A stretch of 10,510 nt of DNA, taken from contig DALYLJ010000113.1 of NCBI GenBank assembly GCA_031976395.1, forward strand, positions 1-10,510, in the 5' to 3' direction. This document shows, piece after piece, positions 1 through 8,225 of the stretch (positions are counted from its first letter, which is position 1; each line of letters starts with the position of its first letter). The notes under the pieces were generated by a model that had not been told where the DNA came from, searched no databases, and saw only the letters and a program-made list of their open reading frames with translations. The DNA is from UBA11164 sp002420085 (GTDB lineage Bacteria; Pseudomonadota; Gammaproteobacteria; Xanthomonadales; Xanthomonadaceae). Both the position numbers and the translations under genes were made by a program.

Positions 1-30
1 ACAAAGTATTTCATGTTACACAGTGGTGCG

Positions 31-48
31 TTCAATAATTGAATTCAA
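31..48. repeat. Alternating inverted TTCAA/TTGAA half-sites in the AT-rich end of the repeat
   Basis: TTCAAT-A-ATTGAA (31-43) is a perfect 6+1+6 palindrome. It overlaps the perfect 10-base palindrome TTGAATTCAA (39-48). The result is three TTCAA-type half-sites in alternating orientation. The same element is at 1810-1827 in the other repeat copy. It lies about 30 bases from the visible outer edge of the repeat. It could be a protein or recombinase binding site, or simply AT-rich chance sequence; nothing here decides. Confidence 0.5.
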
Positions 49-102
49 GACCGATCTCGACCTCGAACGCCTGCGGCGATGCCGGCTTGCTGGGCCCACC
101 CG

Positions 103-127
103 CTCCCCGGCCCTTCCTGCCGGGGAG
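103..127 (-). terminator. Possible transcript-end hairpin shared by the RES operon (left repeat copy)
   Basis: CTCCCCGGC (103-111) and GCCGGGGAG (119-127) form a perfect 9-base stem with a 7-base loop. It lies 145 bases downstream of the RES stop codon on the minus strand. No T-tract follows on that strand, so a classical intrinsic terminator is not supported. It may be a mRNA 3'-end stabiliser or pause hairpin. Confidence 0.4.
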
Positions 128-222
128 GCTGTCGTGAAACACCTGTGCAAACCCTTGCGCCGCCATCGATCGCCTTGGGGTGGTGTGGGCTTTGAGCCTT
201 GTGCGCTGGTTCGGCGGTGGGC

Positions 223-271
223 TCAGGCGATCTTGGCGAAGGTCAGGCTGCTGGCTTCGGCGTACACCCGC
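223..271 (-). pseudogene. clpB: clpB 3'-terminal fragment (15 codons plus stop)
   Basis: This is a duplicated copy of the last codons of clpB, encoding the C-terminal residues RVYAEASSLTFAKIA followed by TGA (223-225). It is identical to 2002-2050. It has no start codon and begins immediately after the stop codon of the RES toxin gene, so it is a relic of the insertion and not a gene. It could be either the displaced original end of clpB or the end brought in by the inserting element. The two copies are identical, so the sequence cannot tell. Confidence 0.9.
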
Positions 272-982
272 TCAGCTTTTACCCGGCACGATGTTGACGC
301 CGATGCGATCGGCCAGATCGAGTACCACATCGTAAGTGTCACCATCGTCCAGCAAGCTGCGGGGGTTGCCGTTCGCTCGATGGGCTCCATCAGGGATGCG
401 GTCCCCGAAAAGAACCACAGCGCGCGCCGAGTCGTCCTGTCTTGATACCCAGGATAAGCCCTGGGCCTGTGGACATTGGCGATGGATCGCCTCCGCCCAC
501 TTGCGGGTGGCCGGATACTGGTCCTTCTCGGTATCGATGAGTTGCTTGCGCGTCACGCCCAGCTTGCGCAACGGTACGCTCGTCAGATCGACGAGTTGAA
601 GCGGTTGTTCGATCTGGACGGTGGAATACACCCGTTCGACCAGTCGGCCCTTGTCGAAGCTCTTGAAACCGGCGGTATGTGGAACGTCGTGGAAGACTGT
701 TTCCATCAAGGCGCACTCCACCGTCGTGCCGCCGTACAGGGTGGGGATCGGCGTTCCATGGTCATCCCGGATCGGGCTGAAACGCGCATTGCCACGTGTG
801 TCAGAGTTGAACTGGTCAGCCTGATATCTGCTCTGATGCACACGATGCAGCACTGCCCCTTTTGCGAGCGTGGTACACATGGTGTGGAGCTTGTCCGGAG
901 GGGCTGGCGTGCGGGAAGACGCCTTGCTGGCAGGGGCCGGGACGTCCGTGCCGCCTGCCGGCGTGGCGCTTCGTTTAGCCAT
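272..982 (-). CDS. RES-domain toxin (NAD+-consuming type II toxin)
   Basis: The gene encodes a 236-residue protein with the RES-domain pattern: Arg47 in LHRVHQ, ARFSP at 66-70, LYGG at 82-85, the conserved Glu94 in ECALMETVFHDV, and Ser177/Ser180 in GLSWVSRQDDSARAVVLF. RES toxins such as MbcT of Mycobacterium tuberculosis and ParT resemble ADP-ribosyltransferases. They destroy NAD+ or modify proteins with ADP-ribose, which stops growth. Residues 1-34 are an Ala/Pro/Ser/Thr-rich tail outside the domain. Met35 is an alternative start, but ATG 980-982 has a good ribosome site (AGGAG, 7-base gap) and overlaps the antitoxin stop by 8 bases, a typical coupled arrangement. The catalytic residues appear intact, so I expect an active toxin. 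The exact reaction (NAD+ phosphorolysis, hydrolysis or target modification) is not visible. The stop codon abuts the 271-base repeat. Confidence 0.9.
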   Translation of the reverse strand: MAKRSATPAGGTDVPAPASKASSRTPAPPDKLHTMCTTLAKGAVLHRVHQSRYQADQFNSDTRGNARFSPIRDDHGTPIPTLYGGTTVECALMETVFHDVPHTAGFKSFDKGRLVERVYSTVQIEQPLQLVDLTSVPLRKLGVTRKQLIDTEKDQYPATRKWAEAIHRQCPQAQGLSWVSRQDDSARAVVLFGDRIPDGAHRANGNPRSLLDDGDTYDVVLDLADRIGVNIVPGKS

Positions 983-1649
983 GAGCGATCTCCTGAACCT
1001 CGTCCACGGCCGCTTCGATTACCTGCTCAGGTGCTGACACCAGCAGATCCTGTGGCCGCTTGCCTCCCAGGAAGCTATTGTCCGAGCGGAACCAGTAGGC
1101 CATGCCCCAGGCGTCCTTGCGCTCGCCAAAGGTCTCGATGATCTTGGCGAGAGCCTTCACCGGGCGAAAGCCTGCGTCGCGGTCCAGCCCATATCCCGGA
1201 AAATAATCGACGCCGCCGTGGTGGATGGCAAAGATCAGCCCCTGCTTTTTCCATTTGTTGGGCTGGGCACTGGGGTTGCGAGTGCTCAGTCCTGCCAGTT
1301 GTGCAATGTCGGCTGCGGTCAACCAGTCACCGCTATCCAACACAGCCTTGCGTGTCCGCACGAGCATGGCCGCTTCCTTGAGCAGACGGGGGGACGGCGG
1401 TGTCCGAGGCACCAGAACCTCGGCCAGACGCTCCAGCGACTCCCGGTCTTGGCGCTCCAGCAATACCTCGAACATGGAGGACGCCACATTGGTGAAGTTC
1501 TCCGCCAGGGCCTGGAAGACGTTCGGCTTGACGTGATCGAACGCGACCACCAGCACGCGGTCAGCCTGCGATTCCCCAAGATGAGCCTGCACTTCCTTCG
1601 GGGTGCCCACGATGGTCGAGACCCCCAGATGGTCTGCAACGGTACTCAT
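975..1649 (-). CDS. MbcA/ParS/Xre-type antitoxin of the RES toxin
   Basis: The 224-residue protein (from the ATG at 1647-1649) has three visible parts. Residues 1 to about 100 are an N-terminal region with predicted helices and no motif I recognise. Residues about 108-156 form a helix-turn-helix-like segment (WLTAADIAQLAGLSTRNPS, then KWKKQGLIFAIHHGGVDYFPGYGLD), a pattern I associate with RES-linked antitoxins. The C-terminal part (AWGMAYWFRSDNSFLGG, then KRPQDLL, about 180-203) matches the toxin-binding motif of the DUF2384/ParS family. It should bind and block the downstream RES toxin and repress its own operon. The gene overlaps the toxin start by 8 bases (ATGGCTAA), implying translational coupling. 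An in-frame ATG nine bases earlier (1656-1658) is possible. I prefer 1649 because AAGAAGG (1659-1665) sits nine bases before it but abuts the earlier ATG. The protein is longer than the roughly 110-150 residues usual for Xre/MbcA antitoxins. Confidence 0.82.
   Translation of the reverse strand: MSTVADHLGVSTIVGTPKEVQAHLGESQADRVLVVAFDHVKPNVFQALAENFTNVASSMFEVLLERQDRESLERLAEVLVPRTPPSPRLLKEAAMLVRTRKAVLDSGDWLTAADIAQLAGLSTRNPSAQPNKWKKQGLIFAIHHGGVDYFPGYGLDRDAGFRPVKALAKIIETFGERKDAWGMAYWFRSDNSFLGGKRPQDLLVSAPEQVIEAAVDEVQEIAHG
990..994 (-). promoter_or_regulatory. Ribosome binding site of the RES toxin gene
   Basis: AGGAG on the minus strand lies seven bases upstream of the toxin ATG (980-982), inside the 3' end of the antitoxin gene. 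It fixes the toxin start, favouring it over Met35, and supports coupled translation of the two genes. Confidence 0.75.
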
Positions 1650-1658
1650 GGGTGGCAT

Positions 1659-1665
1659 CCTTCTT
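1659..1665 (-). promoter_or_regulatory. Ribosome binding site that decides the antitoxin start
   Basis: AAGAAGG on the minus strand directly touches the ATG at 1656-1658 but is nine bases from the ATG at 1647-1649. Normal spacing favours the second ATG as the start. Confidence 0.6.
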
Positions 1666-1666
1666 C

Positions 1667-1706
1667 GGTTATCAAAGTTATCAGATGATATCGTGTCTCT
1701 GATAAC
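1667..1706 (-). promoter_or_regulatory. Operator/promoter region of the toxin-antitoxin operon
   Basis: GTTATCAGA (1677-1685) and TCTGATAAC (1698-1706) form a perfect 9-base inverted repeat with a 12-base spacer. A third half-site, GTTATCA, lies at 1668-1674, in direct orientation nine bases before the 1677 site. The palindrome GATATC (1687-1692) sits in the spacer. The block ends 17 bases upstream of the preferred antitoxin start. Such spaced repeats at the operon head are what an autoregulating helix-turn-helix antitoxin would bind. The promoter itself must overlap, but I cannot assign clear -35 and -10 boxes. Confidence 0.75.
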
Positions 1707-1747
1707 CTAGAAAGTGCGGGCTTCCGTGAACCAGTTGCCAGGGTGAA

Positions 1748-1767
1748 CGGGGCCTGCGCCTGCCCCG
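1748..1767. other. Small GC hairpin between operator and right repeat copy
   Basis: CGGGGC (1748-1753) and GCCCCG (1762-1767) can pair with an 8-base loop. On the plus strand it is followed by AAAA, and no T-tract follows on either strand in the direction of a known transcript. It lies between clpB's downstream repeat and the toxin-antitoxin promoter, so it could slow read-through from clpB. That role is speculative. Confidence 0.3.
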
Positions 1768-1881
1768 AAAACATGCGTTACAAAGTATTTCATGTTACAC
1801 AGTGGTGCGTTCAATAATTGAATTCAAGACCGATCTCGACCTCGAACGCCTGCGGCGATGCCGGCTTGCTGGGCCCACCCG

Positions 1882-1906
1882 CTCCCCGGCCCTTCCTGCC
1901 GGGGAG
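1882..1906 (-). terminator. Possible clpB transcript-end hairpin (right repeat copy)
   Basis: The hairpin has a perfect 9-base stem (CTCCCCGGC/GCCGGGGAG) with a 7-base loop, about 95 bases past the clpB stop codon. No T-run follows on the minus strand, so termination there, if any, would be Rho-assisted or leaky. Read-through would enter the toxin-antitoxin genes, which lie on the same strand. Confidence 0.4.
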
Positions 1907-2001
1907 GCTGTCGTGAAACACCTGTGCAAACCCTTGCGCCGCCATCGATCGCCTTGGGGTGGTGTGGGCTTTGAGCCTTGTGCGCTGGTTCGGCGGTGGG
2001 C

Positions 2002-4590
<2,589 letters not shown>

Positions 4591-4612
4591 CGGGATTCTC
4601 CGCAGTCTGGGG

Positions 4613-4627
4613 GGCGGCGCGGCCGCC
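4613..4627 (-). promoter_or_regulatory. GC-rich hairpin in the clpB 5' untranslated region
   Basis: GGCGGC (4613-4618) and GCCGCC (4622-4627) form a 6-base stem with a 3-base loop. It lies between the predicted clpB transcription start (about 4631) and its ribosome site (4598-4601). It could affect translation or mRNA stability. A role as an RNA thermometer is conceivable for a heat-shock gene, but the hairpin does not itself cover the ribosome site. Confidence 0.35.
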
Positions 4628-4637
4628 GATAGCCTGT

Positions 4638-4665
4638 AAATGCGGGCAGTGCTGGGCGAATCAAG
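4638..4665 (-). promoter_or_regulatory. Sigma-32-type heat-shock promoter of clpB
   Basis: On the minus strand, CTTGATT (4659-4665) is followed by 13 bases and then CCGCATTT (4638-4645). The RpoH (sigma-32) consensus is CTTGAAA, 13-17 bases, CCCCATNT, so this matches 5 of 7 and all but one of the fixed -10 positions. The predicted start of transcription is about 4631, giving a leader of roughly 40 bases. The -10 and -35 elements are where expected for clpB, a known RpoH-regulated gene. Confidence 0.75.
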
Positions 4666-4887
4666 CAGGCTGCCGATGGGGGTGGCTTCGGTCAGCCGCC
4701 GGTCGGACGCTGCCCGGCCCGGCCGCAACTCGGCCTGCATGGCCGTTTAGGTCGGACCGTGCGGTTGGTAAGCCGGCTGCCGGCCGGTGATCCGTGGAAA
4801 ATCGGTGCGGGTGCAATCGGGCCTCGCTTCGACGGTCAGCGCCAACACGCTGTCAGGCACATCGAGGTGCATGGTCCGAGGTCCACC

Positions 4888-4893
4888 TATAAT
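4888..4893 (+). promoter_or_regulatory. Candidate -10 box of the mrcA promoter
   Basis: A perfect TATAAT lies 73 bases upstream of the mrcA start in the clpB-mrcA divergent gap. No good -35 hexamer is visible 16-18 bases before it, so an activator or a weak -35 (around 4862-4870) must be assumed. A start of transcription near 4900 rules out the longer in-frame starts of mrcA. Confidence 0.5.
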
Positions 4894-4901
4894 GGACGAT
4901 C

Positions 4902-4923
4902 ATCTCGTATCAATCTCGTATCA
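4902..4923 (+). repeat. Two tandem copies of an 11-base unit in the mrcA leader
   Basis: ATCTCGTATCA occurs twice, head to tail and without mismatch (4902-4912, 4913-4923). The copies start about ten bases after the TATAAT box, at or just past the predicted transcription start. The period is close to one helical turn, which would suit a dimeric regulator binding one DNA face. It could also be a chance slippage duplication. Confidence 0.7.
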
Positions 4924-4966
4924 GGCGCGGGTATGCCTGCGCCCACGCCCACAACCCGGTAAGCCC

Positions 4967-7462
4967 ATGCGTCTGCCCCGCCGTCTGCTCAAGTGGGCCT
5001 TCTGGTCCAGTCTCACCCTCGCTGTGGTCGGTGTGCTGTCGCTGCTGGTCGCCTGGTGGCTGATCGCACCGCGTCTGCCCGACATCCAGGGCCTGCGCAC
5101 GGTCGAACTGCAATTGCCGATGGCTGTGTACAGCCGCGAGGGCAAACTGATCGCCTTGTTCGGCGAAGCGCGCCGCTACCCGGTGACCATGGCCGAGGTG
5201 CCGGATACCGTGCGCTTGGCGGTGCTGGCGACCGAGGATGCCCGCTTCTACGAGCACCCCGGCTTCGACTGGCGCGGCATCGCGCGGGCCGTCTGGCTGC
5301 TGGCCACCACCCGCGACCGCCGTGTGCCCGGCGGCAGCACGATCACCCAGCAGGTCGCCCGCCAGTTCTTCCTGAGCCCGGAATACTCCTACATCCGCAA
5401 GCTCACCGAGATCTTCCTGGCGATCAAGATGGAGCGCGAACTGAGCAAGGACGAAATCCTCGCGCTGTACCTGAACAAGAGTTTCTTCGGCAATCGCGCC
5501 TACGGCATCGCGGCGGCGGCCGAATACTACTTCGGCAAGTCGTTGCCGCAGCTCAGTCTGGCCGAGGCGGCAACCCTGGCGGCGATCCCCAAGTTTCCCT
5601 CCAGCGGCAATCCCCTGGTCAATCCGCAGCGCGCCCTGCTGCGCCGCAACTACGTCATCGACCGGATGCTGGAGGAAGGCTACATCGATGCCGATGCCGC
5701 ACGCGCTGCGCAGGCCGAGCCGATCGCCGCAGGCCGGTACGAGCCGCCGATCGAGGTCGAAGCGCCCTACGTCGCCGAAATGGTCCGGCAGGCGATGGTG
5801 CAACGTTATGGCGAGAATGCCTTGAACGACGGTTTCAAGGTTTACACCAGCATTCGCGCGAGCGACCAGGCCGCCGCCCAGCGTGGTCTGGTGCAGACTC
5901 TGCTCGACTATGACCGCCGCCATGGCTGGCGCGGCCCGGAGCGGCAATGGCCGCTGACCGGCAGCGAAAGCGATGCCGAGTTGGCGCGTCGGCTGGCGGA
6001 AATCCCGAGTGTGGCCGACCTGCGGCCGGCGCTGGTGCTGCGCAGTGACGACCAGCATGCCGAGTTGCTGCTCGACGATCGCAGCCGGGTTCGGCTCGGT
6101 CTGGACCAGGTTCGCTGGGCGTCCCGTTACCTCGACGAGAACCGGCGCGGCCCGGCGCCGCGCACGGTGGCCGAGTTGCTGGCACCCGGCGATGTCGTGC
6201 GGCTGCGTCGCGATCCGGCCGCCGCCGAAGCCGGCGAGGGTGATGGCGAGTCGATCAGCTACCTGCTGTCGCAAATGCCCAAGGTGCAGGGGGCCGTGGT
6301 TGCCCTCGACCCCGAGGACGGCGCGCTGCGCGCCCTGGTCGGCGGTTTCAGCTTCGGCGCCAGCAAGTTCAATCGCGCCATCCAGTCGCAACGCAATCCC
6401 GGCTCCAGCTTCAAGCCGTTCGTCTATGCCGCCGCCTTCGAGCGCGGCTTCCATCCCGGCTCGATCGTGCTCGATGCCCCGGTCGTGCTGACCAACCAGA
6501 GCACCGGCGAAGTCTGGCAACCGCAGAACGACAACGAGACCTTCGGCGGTCCAACCCGGCTGCGCGAGGCCATGGTCAGCTCCCGCAACCTGGTTTCGAT
6601 CCGCATCCTGGATGCCATCGGTGTCAGTTATGCCCGGCGCTACCTGAGTCAGTTCGGCTTTCCCGATGAAAGCCTGCCGCAGAACCTGACCCTGGCACTT
6701 GGCACCAGTGCCCTTTCGCCGCTGCAAGTGGCGACCGGCTATGCCGTGTTCGCCAACGGCGGCTATCGGGTCGAACCGTGGTTCATCGAGCGCATCGAGG
6801 ATCGCGACGGCGTCACCGTGTTCGCCGAGCATGCGCCGCAGGTCTGTGCCGACTGCCCGGAACGCCGCCGTACCGAAGCCGTGGCCGGCGGTGCTGGGTC
6901 CGGTTTCGATCTGGGTCCGAACGCCCAGGTGGAACTCGGCGCCGAGCCGCATGGACCACTGCTGCGGCCGCTGGCACCCCGTGCGATCGATGCCCGGACC
7001 GCGTTCCTGGTCAACAACCTGCTGCGTGATGTGGTCGCCCGAGGCACCGGACGCGGCGCCCTGGTGCTCGGTCGCAACGACCTGGGCGGCAAGACCGGCA
7101 CCACCAACGAATTCCGCGACGCCTGGTTCTCGGGTTTTGGTCCTGGCGTGGTCGCCACCGCCTGGGTCGGGATGGACGATTTCAGCTCGCTCGGGCGCGG
7201 TGAATTCGGCGCCCGTGCCGCCCTGCCGGCCTGGATCGAAACAGTCGGTGCCGCCAGTCAGGGCATGCCGGAAACCCCGGTCCGGGTTCCGGACGGCCTG
7301 GCGCGGGTGCGTCTGGATGCGGTCACCGGCTGGCTGGCCGGTCCGGACAGCGATACTGTGGTGACCGAATTCCTGCGTCTCGAAGACATTTCGCGGATGG
7401 AGAGCCAGCGCGCCCGTCAGGAGACCGAGGTCAGCGAGCGCGAGGCATTCGATATCTTCTGA
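4967..7462 (+). CDS. mrcA: Penicillin-binding protein 1A (bifunctional peptidoglycan synthase)
   Basis: The 831-residue inner-membrane enzyme polymerises lipid II and cross-links the glycan strands in the periplasm. Visible in order: a basic N-terminus and one membrane segment (about 11-33); the GT51 glycosyltransferase domain with catalytic Glu90 in TEDARFYEHPG, GGSTITQQVA (122-131) and KMERELSKDEILALYLN (154-170); an intervening OB-like region (about 320-430); and the transpeptidase domain with SxxK at 480-483 (SSFK), SxN at 539-541 (SRN) and KTG at 709-711. It ends in a charged tail. The length is close to E. coli PBP1A (850). I chose the start at 4967 because it precedes the positively charged membrane anchor; upstream ATGs fall in or before the promoter. 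The ribosome site is weak (GGTAAG, too close). The next gene follows after ten bases, suggesting an operon. Confidence 0.96.
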   Translation: MRLPRRLLKWAFWSSLTLAVVGVLSLLVAWWLIAPRLPDIQGLRTVELQLPMAVYSREGKLIALFGEARRYPVTMAEVPDTVRLAVLATEDARFYEHPGFDWRGIARAVWLLATTRDRRVPGGSTITQQVARQFFLSPEYSYIRKLTEIFLAIKMERELSKDEILALYLNKSFFGNRAYGIAAAAEYYFGKSLPQLSLAEAATLAAIPKFPSSGNPLVNPQRALLRRNYVIDRMLEEGYIDADAARAAQAEPIAAGRYEPPIEVEAPYVAEMVRQAMVQRYGENALNDGFKVYTSIRASDQAAAQRGLVQTLLDYDRRHGWRGPERQWPLTGSESDAELARRLAEIPSVADLRPALVLRSDDQHAELLLDDRSRVRLGLDQVRWASRYLDENRRGPAPRTVAELLAPGDVVRLRRDPAAAEAGEGDGESISYLLSQMPKVQGAVVALDPEDGALRALVGGFSFGASKFNRAIQSQRNPGSSFKPFVYAAAFERGFHPGSIVLDAPVVLTNQSTGEVWQPQNDNETFGGPTRLREAMVSSRNLVSIRILDAIGVSYARRYLSQFGFPDESLPQNLTLALGTSALSPLQVATGYAVFANGGYRVEPWFIERIEDRDGVTVFAEHAPQVCADCPERRRTEAVAGGAGSGFDLGPNAQVELGAEPHGPLLRPLAPRAIDARTAFLVNNLLRDVVARGTGRGALVLGRNDLGGKTGTTNEFRDAWFSGFGPGVVATAWVGMDDFSSLGRGEFGARAALPAWIETVGAASQGMPETPVRVPDGLARVRLDAVTGWLAGPDSDTVVTEFLRLEDISRMESQRARQETEVSEREAFDIF

Positions 7463-7467
7463 GGAGG
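7461..7467 (+). promoter_or_regulatory. Strong ribosome binding site overlapping the mrcA stop codon
   Basis: GAGGAGG begins inside the mrcA TGA (7460-7462) and ends five bases before the ATG at 7473. It fixes the start of the following gene and indicates cotranscription with mrcA. Confidence 0.8.
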
Positions 7468-7472
7468 CAGCC

Positions 7473-8156
7473 ATGTCCAGACGTGGCCGATGGCCAGGTC
7501 GGGATCGCCCCGCCGGTCGCCAGTCCGAGCCCCGTGCGATTGGCCATCCGAGCGGCAACTCGGACCGTCGGCAGCGGGAGGCCCGCCGGCTGCTGGCGGT
7601 CGAAACGGCGCGGTTGATCGTCGAATCGGGCATCGCCGACCATGGCCTGGCACGACGCAAGGCCGCCGACCGGCTCGGCCTCGACCATCGTCCCAACCAG
7701 CCCAGCGATGCCGAGATCGAGGCTGCCCTCGACGAGCACCGCCGGCTGTTCCAGCACGATCACGCGCATCGTCAGCGGCACAAGCGGCAGGTGGCCGCGA
7801 CCGTCATGCAGAATCTGGCCCCTTTTCGGCCGCGACTGGTCGGCGAAGTGCTGGACGGTCAGGCCGAACCGCACACGCCGATCCGGCTGCACGTGTTCAG
7901 CGACGATGCCGATGCGCTCGTCCACTTCCTGCTCGACCATGGCATCCCGTTCGACCCGCGCAGCCGGCGCATCCGCGCCGATCGCGAGCGGCCGATCGAA
8001 TGCCCGTGTCTGTCCTTCAGCGTGTCCGGCGAGGAGGTGCAGTGCCTGGTCCTGCCCGAAGCCCAGTTGCGCCAGCCACCGTTGGAGCCGGGCACGGACC
8101 GCCCGATCCGGCGTGCCGATCGGGCGCAGGTGCTGGACCTGTTGCGTTCACCCTGA
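7473..8156 (+). CDS. Conserved hypothetical protein downstream of mrcA (possible degenerate nucleotidyltransferase fold)
   Basis: The protein has 227 residues, no signal peptide and no membrane segment. Residues 1-35 are basic and low in complexity. Residues about 36-115 are helical (REARRLLAVETARLIVESG, then HGLARRKAADRLGL). A second domain, about 116-200, reads FRPRLVGEVLDG, then IRLHVFSDDADALVHFLLDHGIPF and a strand-rich end with VLPEAQLRQPPLEP. I recall similar proteins of about 220 residues in proteobacteria, some carrying an unconvincing 'UDP-N-acetylmuramate-alanine ligase' label. The RLVG...I-LHVFSDD stretch resembles a nucleotidyltransferase-like fold, but the usual GS and paired Asp motif is not clearly present. 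It has no ligase ATP site, so I do not accept that name. The start is set by GAGGAGG. The ten-base gap to mrcA suggests a shared transcript, which hints at, but does not show, a cell-wall connection. Confidence 0.8.
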   Translation: MSRRGRWPGRDRPAGRQSEPRAIGHPSGNSDRRQREARRLLAVETARLIVESGIADHGLARRKAADRLGLDHRPNQPSDAEIEAALDEHRRLFQHDHAHRQRHKRQVAATVMQNLAPFRPRLVGEVLDGQAEPHTPIRLHVFSDDADALVHFLLDHGIPFDPRSRRIRADRERPIECPCLSFSVSGEEVQCLVLPEAQLRQPPLEPGTDRPIRRADRAQVLDLLRSP

Positions 8157-8200
8157 TCGAGTGCCGGTTGCCGGGATCGAGCGGGCGCAGCCGATTGCCG

Positions 8201-8219
8201 GACTCGCCCGCATCGAGTC
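8201..8219. terminator. Hairpin in the convergent gap between the mrcA operon and gltA
   Basis: GACTCG (8201-8206) and CGAGTC (8214-8219) form a perfect 6-base stem with a 7-base loop. It lies in the 69-base gap where the plus-strand operon and gltA converge. There is no T-tract on either side, so it is a weak candidate for a bidirectional transcript end. Nothing else is seen in the gap. Confidence 0.35.
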
Positions 8220-8225
8220 ATTGAT

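Larger units (their letters stand above)
1..271. repeat. 271-base direct repeat, left copy (duplicated clpB 3' end and downstream region)
   Basis: Compared base by base by eye, this copy is identical to 1780-2050 at a constant offset of 1779. The right boundary is sharp: after base 271 the copies diverge (TCAGC here, ACACT in the other copy). The left boundary cannot be seen because the window starts here, so the repeat may be longer. It contains the last 49 bases of clpB (223-271) and 222 bases that normally lie downstream of clpB. The outer 50 bases are AT-rich and the rest GC-rich. Perfect identity in mostly non-coding DNA points to a recent duplication. Confidence 0.97.
272..1779. mobile_element. 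Inserted RES toxin-antitoxin cassette between clpB 3'-end direct repeats
   Basis: The 1508 bases between the repeat copies hold only the toxin gene, the antitoxin gene and their control region. The core is less GC-rich than the backbone. Hand counts in sample blocks give 34 of 60 at 301-360 and 37 of 60 at 1561-1620, against 46 of 60 at 6301-6360 in mrcA. Flanking perfect repeats derived from the neighbouring gene show insertion. No integrase, transposase or terminal inverted repeat is seen inside, so the mobility mechanism is unknown. An integrase could lie left of the window. Confidence 0.6.

Noticed and set aside
23..445. Plus-strand frame starting in the repeat (also at 1802-2149), identical for its first 80 or so residues
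   Set aside because: The shared part is just the repeat read on the other strand. The two frames end in unrelated sequence opposite the RES gene and clpB, with no ribosome site.
4591..4740. 50-residue N-terminal extension of ClpB
   Set aside because: The family start (MRMDKLTSRFQ) is at 4590 with a good ribosome site, and the extension overlaps the sigma-32 promoter.
4910..7696. Long open minus-strand frame opposite mrcA (928 codons)
   Set aside because: It is antisense to a complete PBP1A with all catalytic motifs. The translated sequence is His/Gly/Gln-rich shadow sequence.
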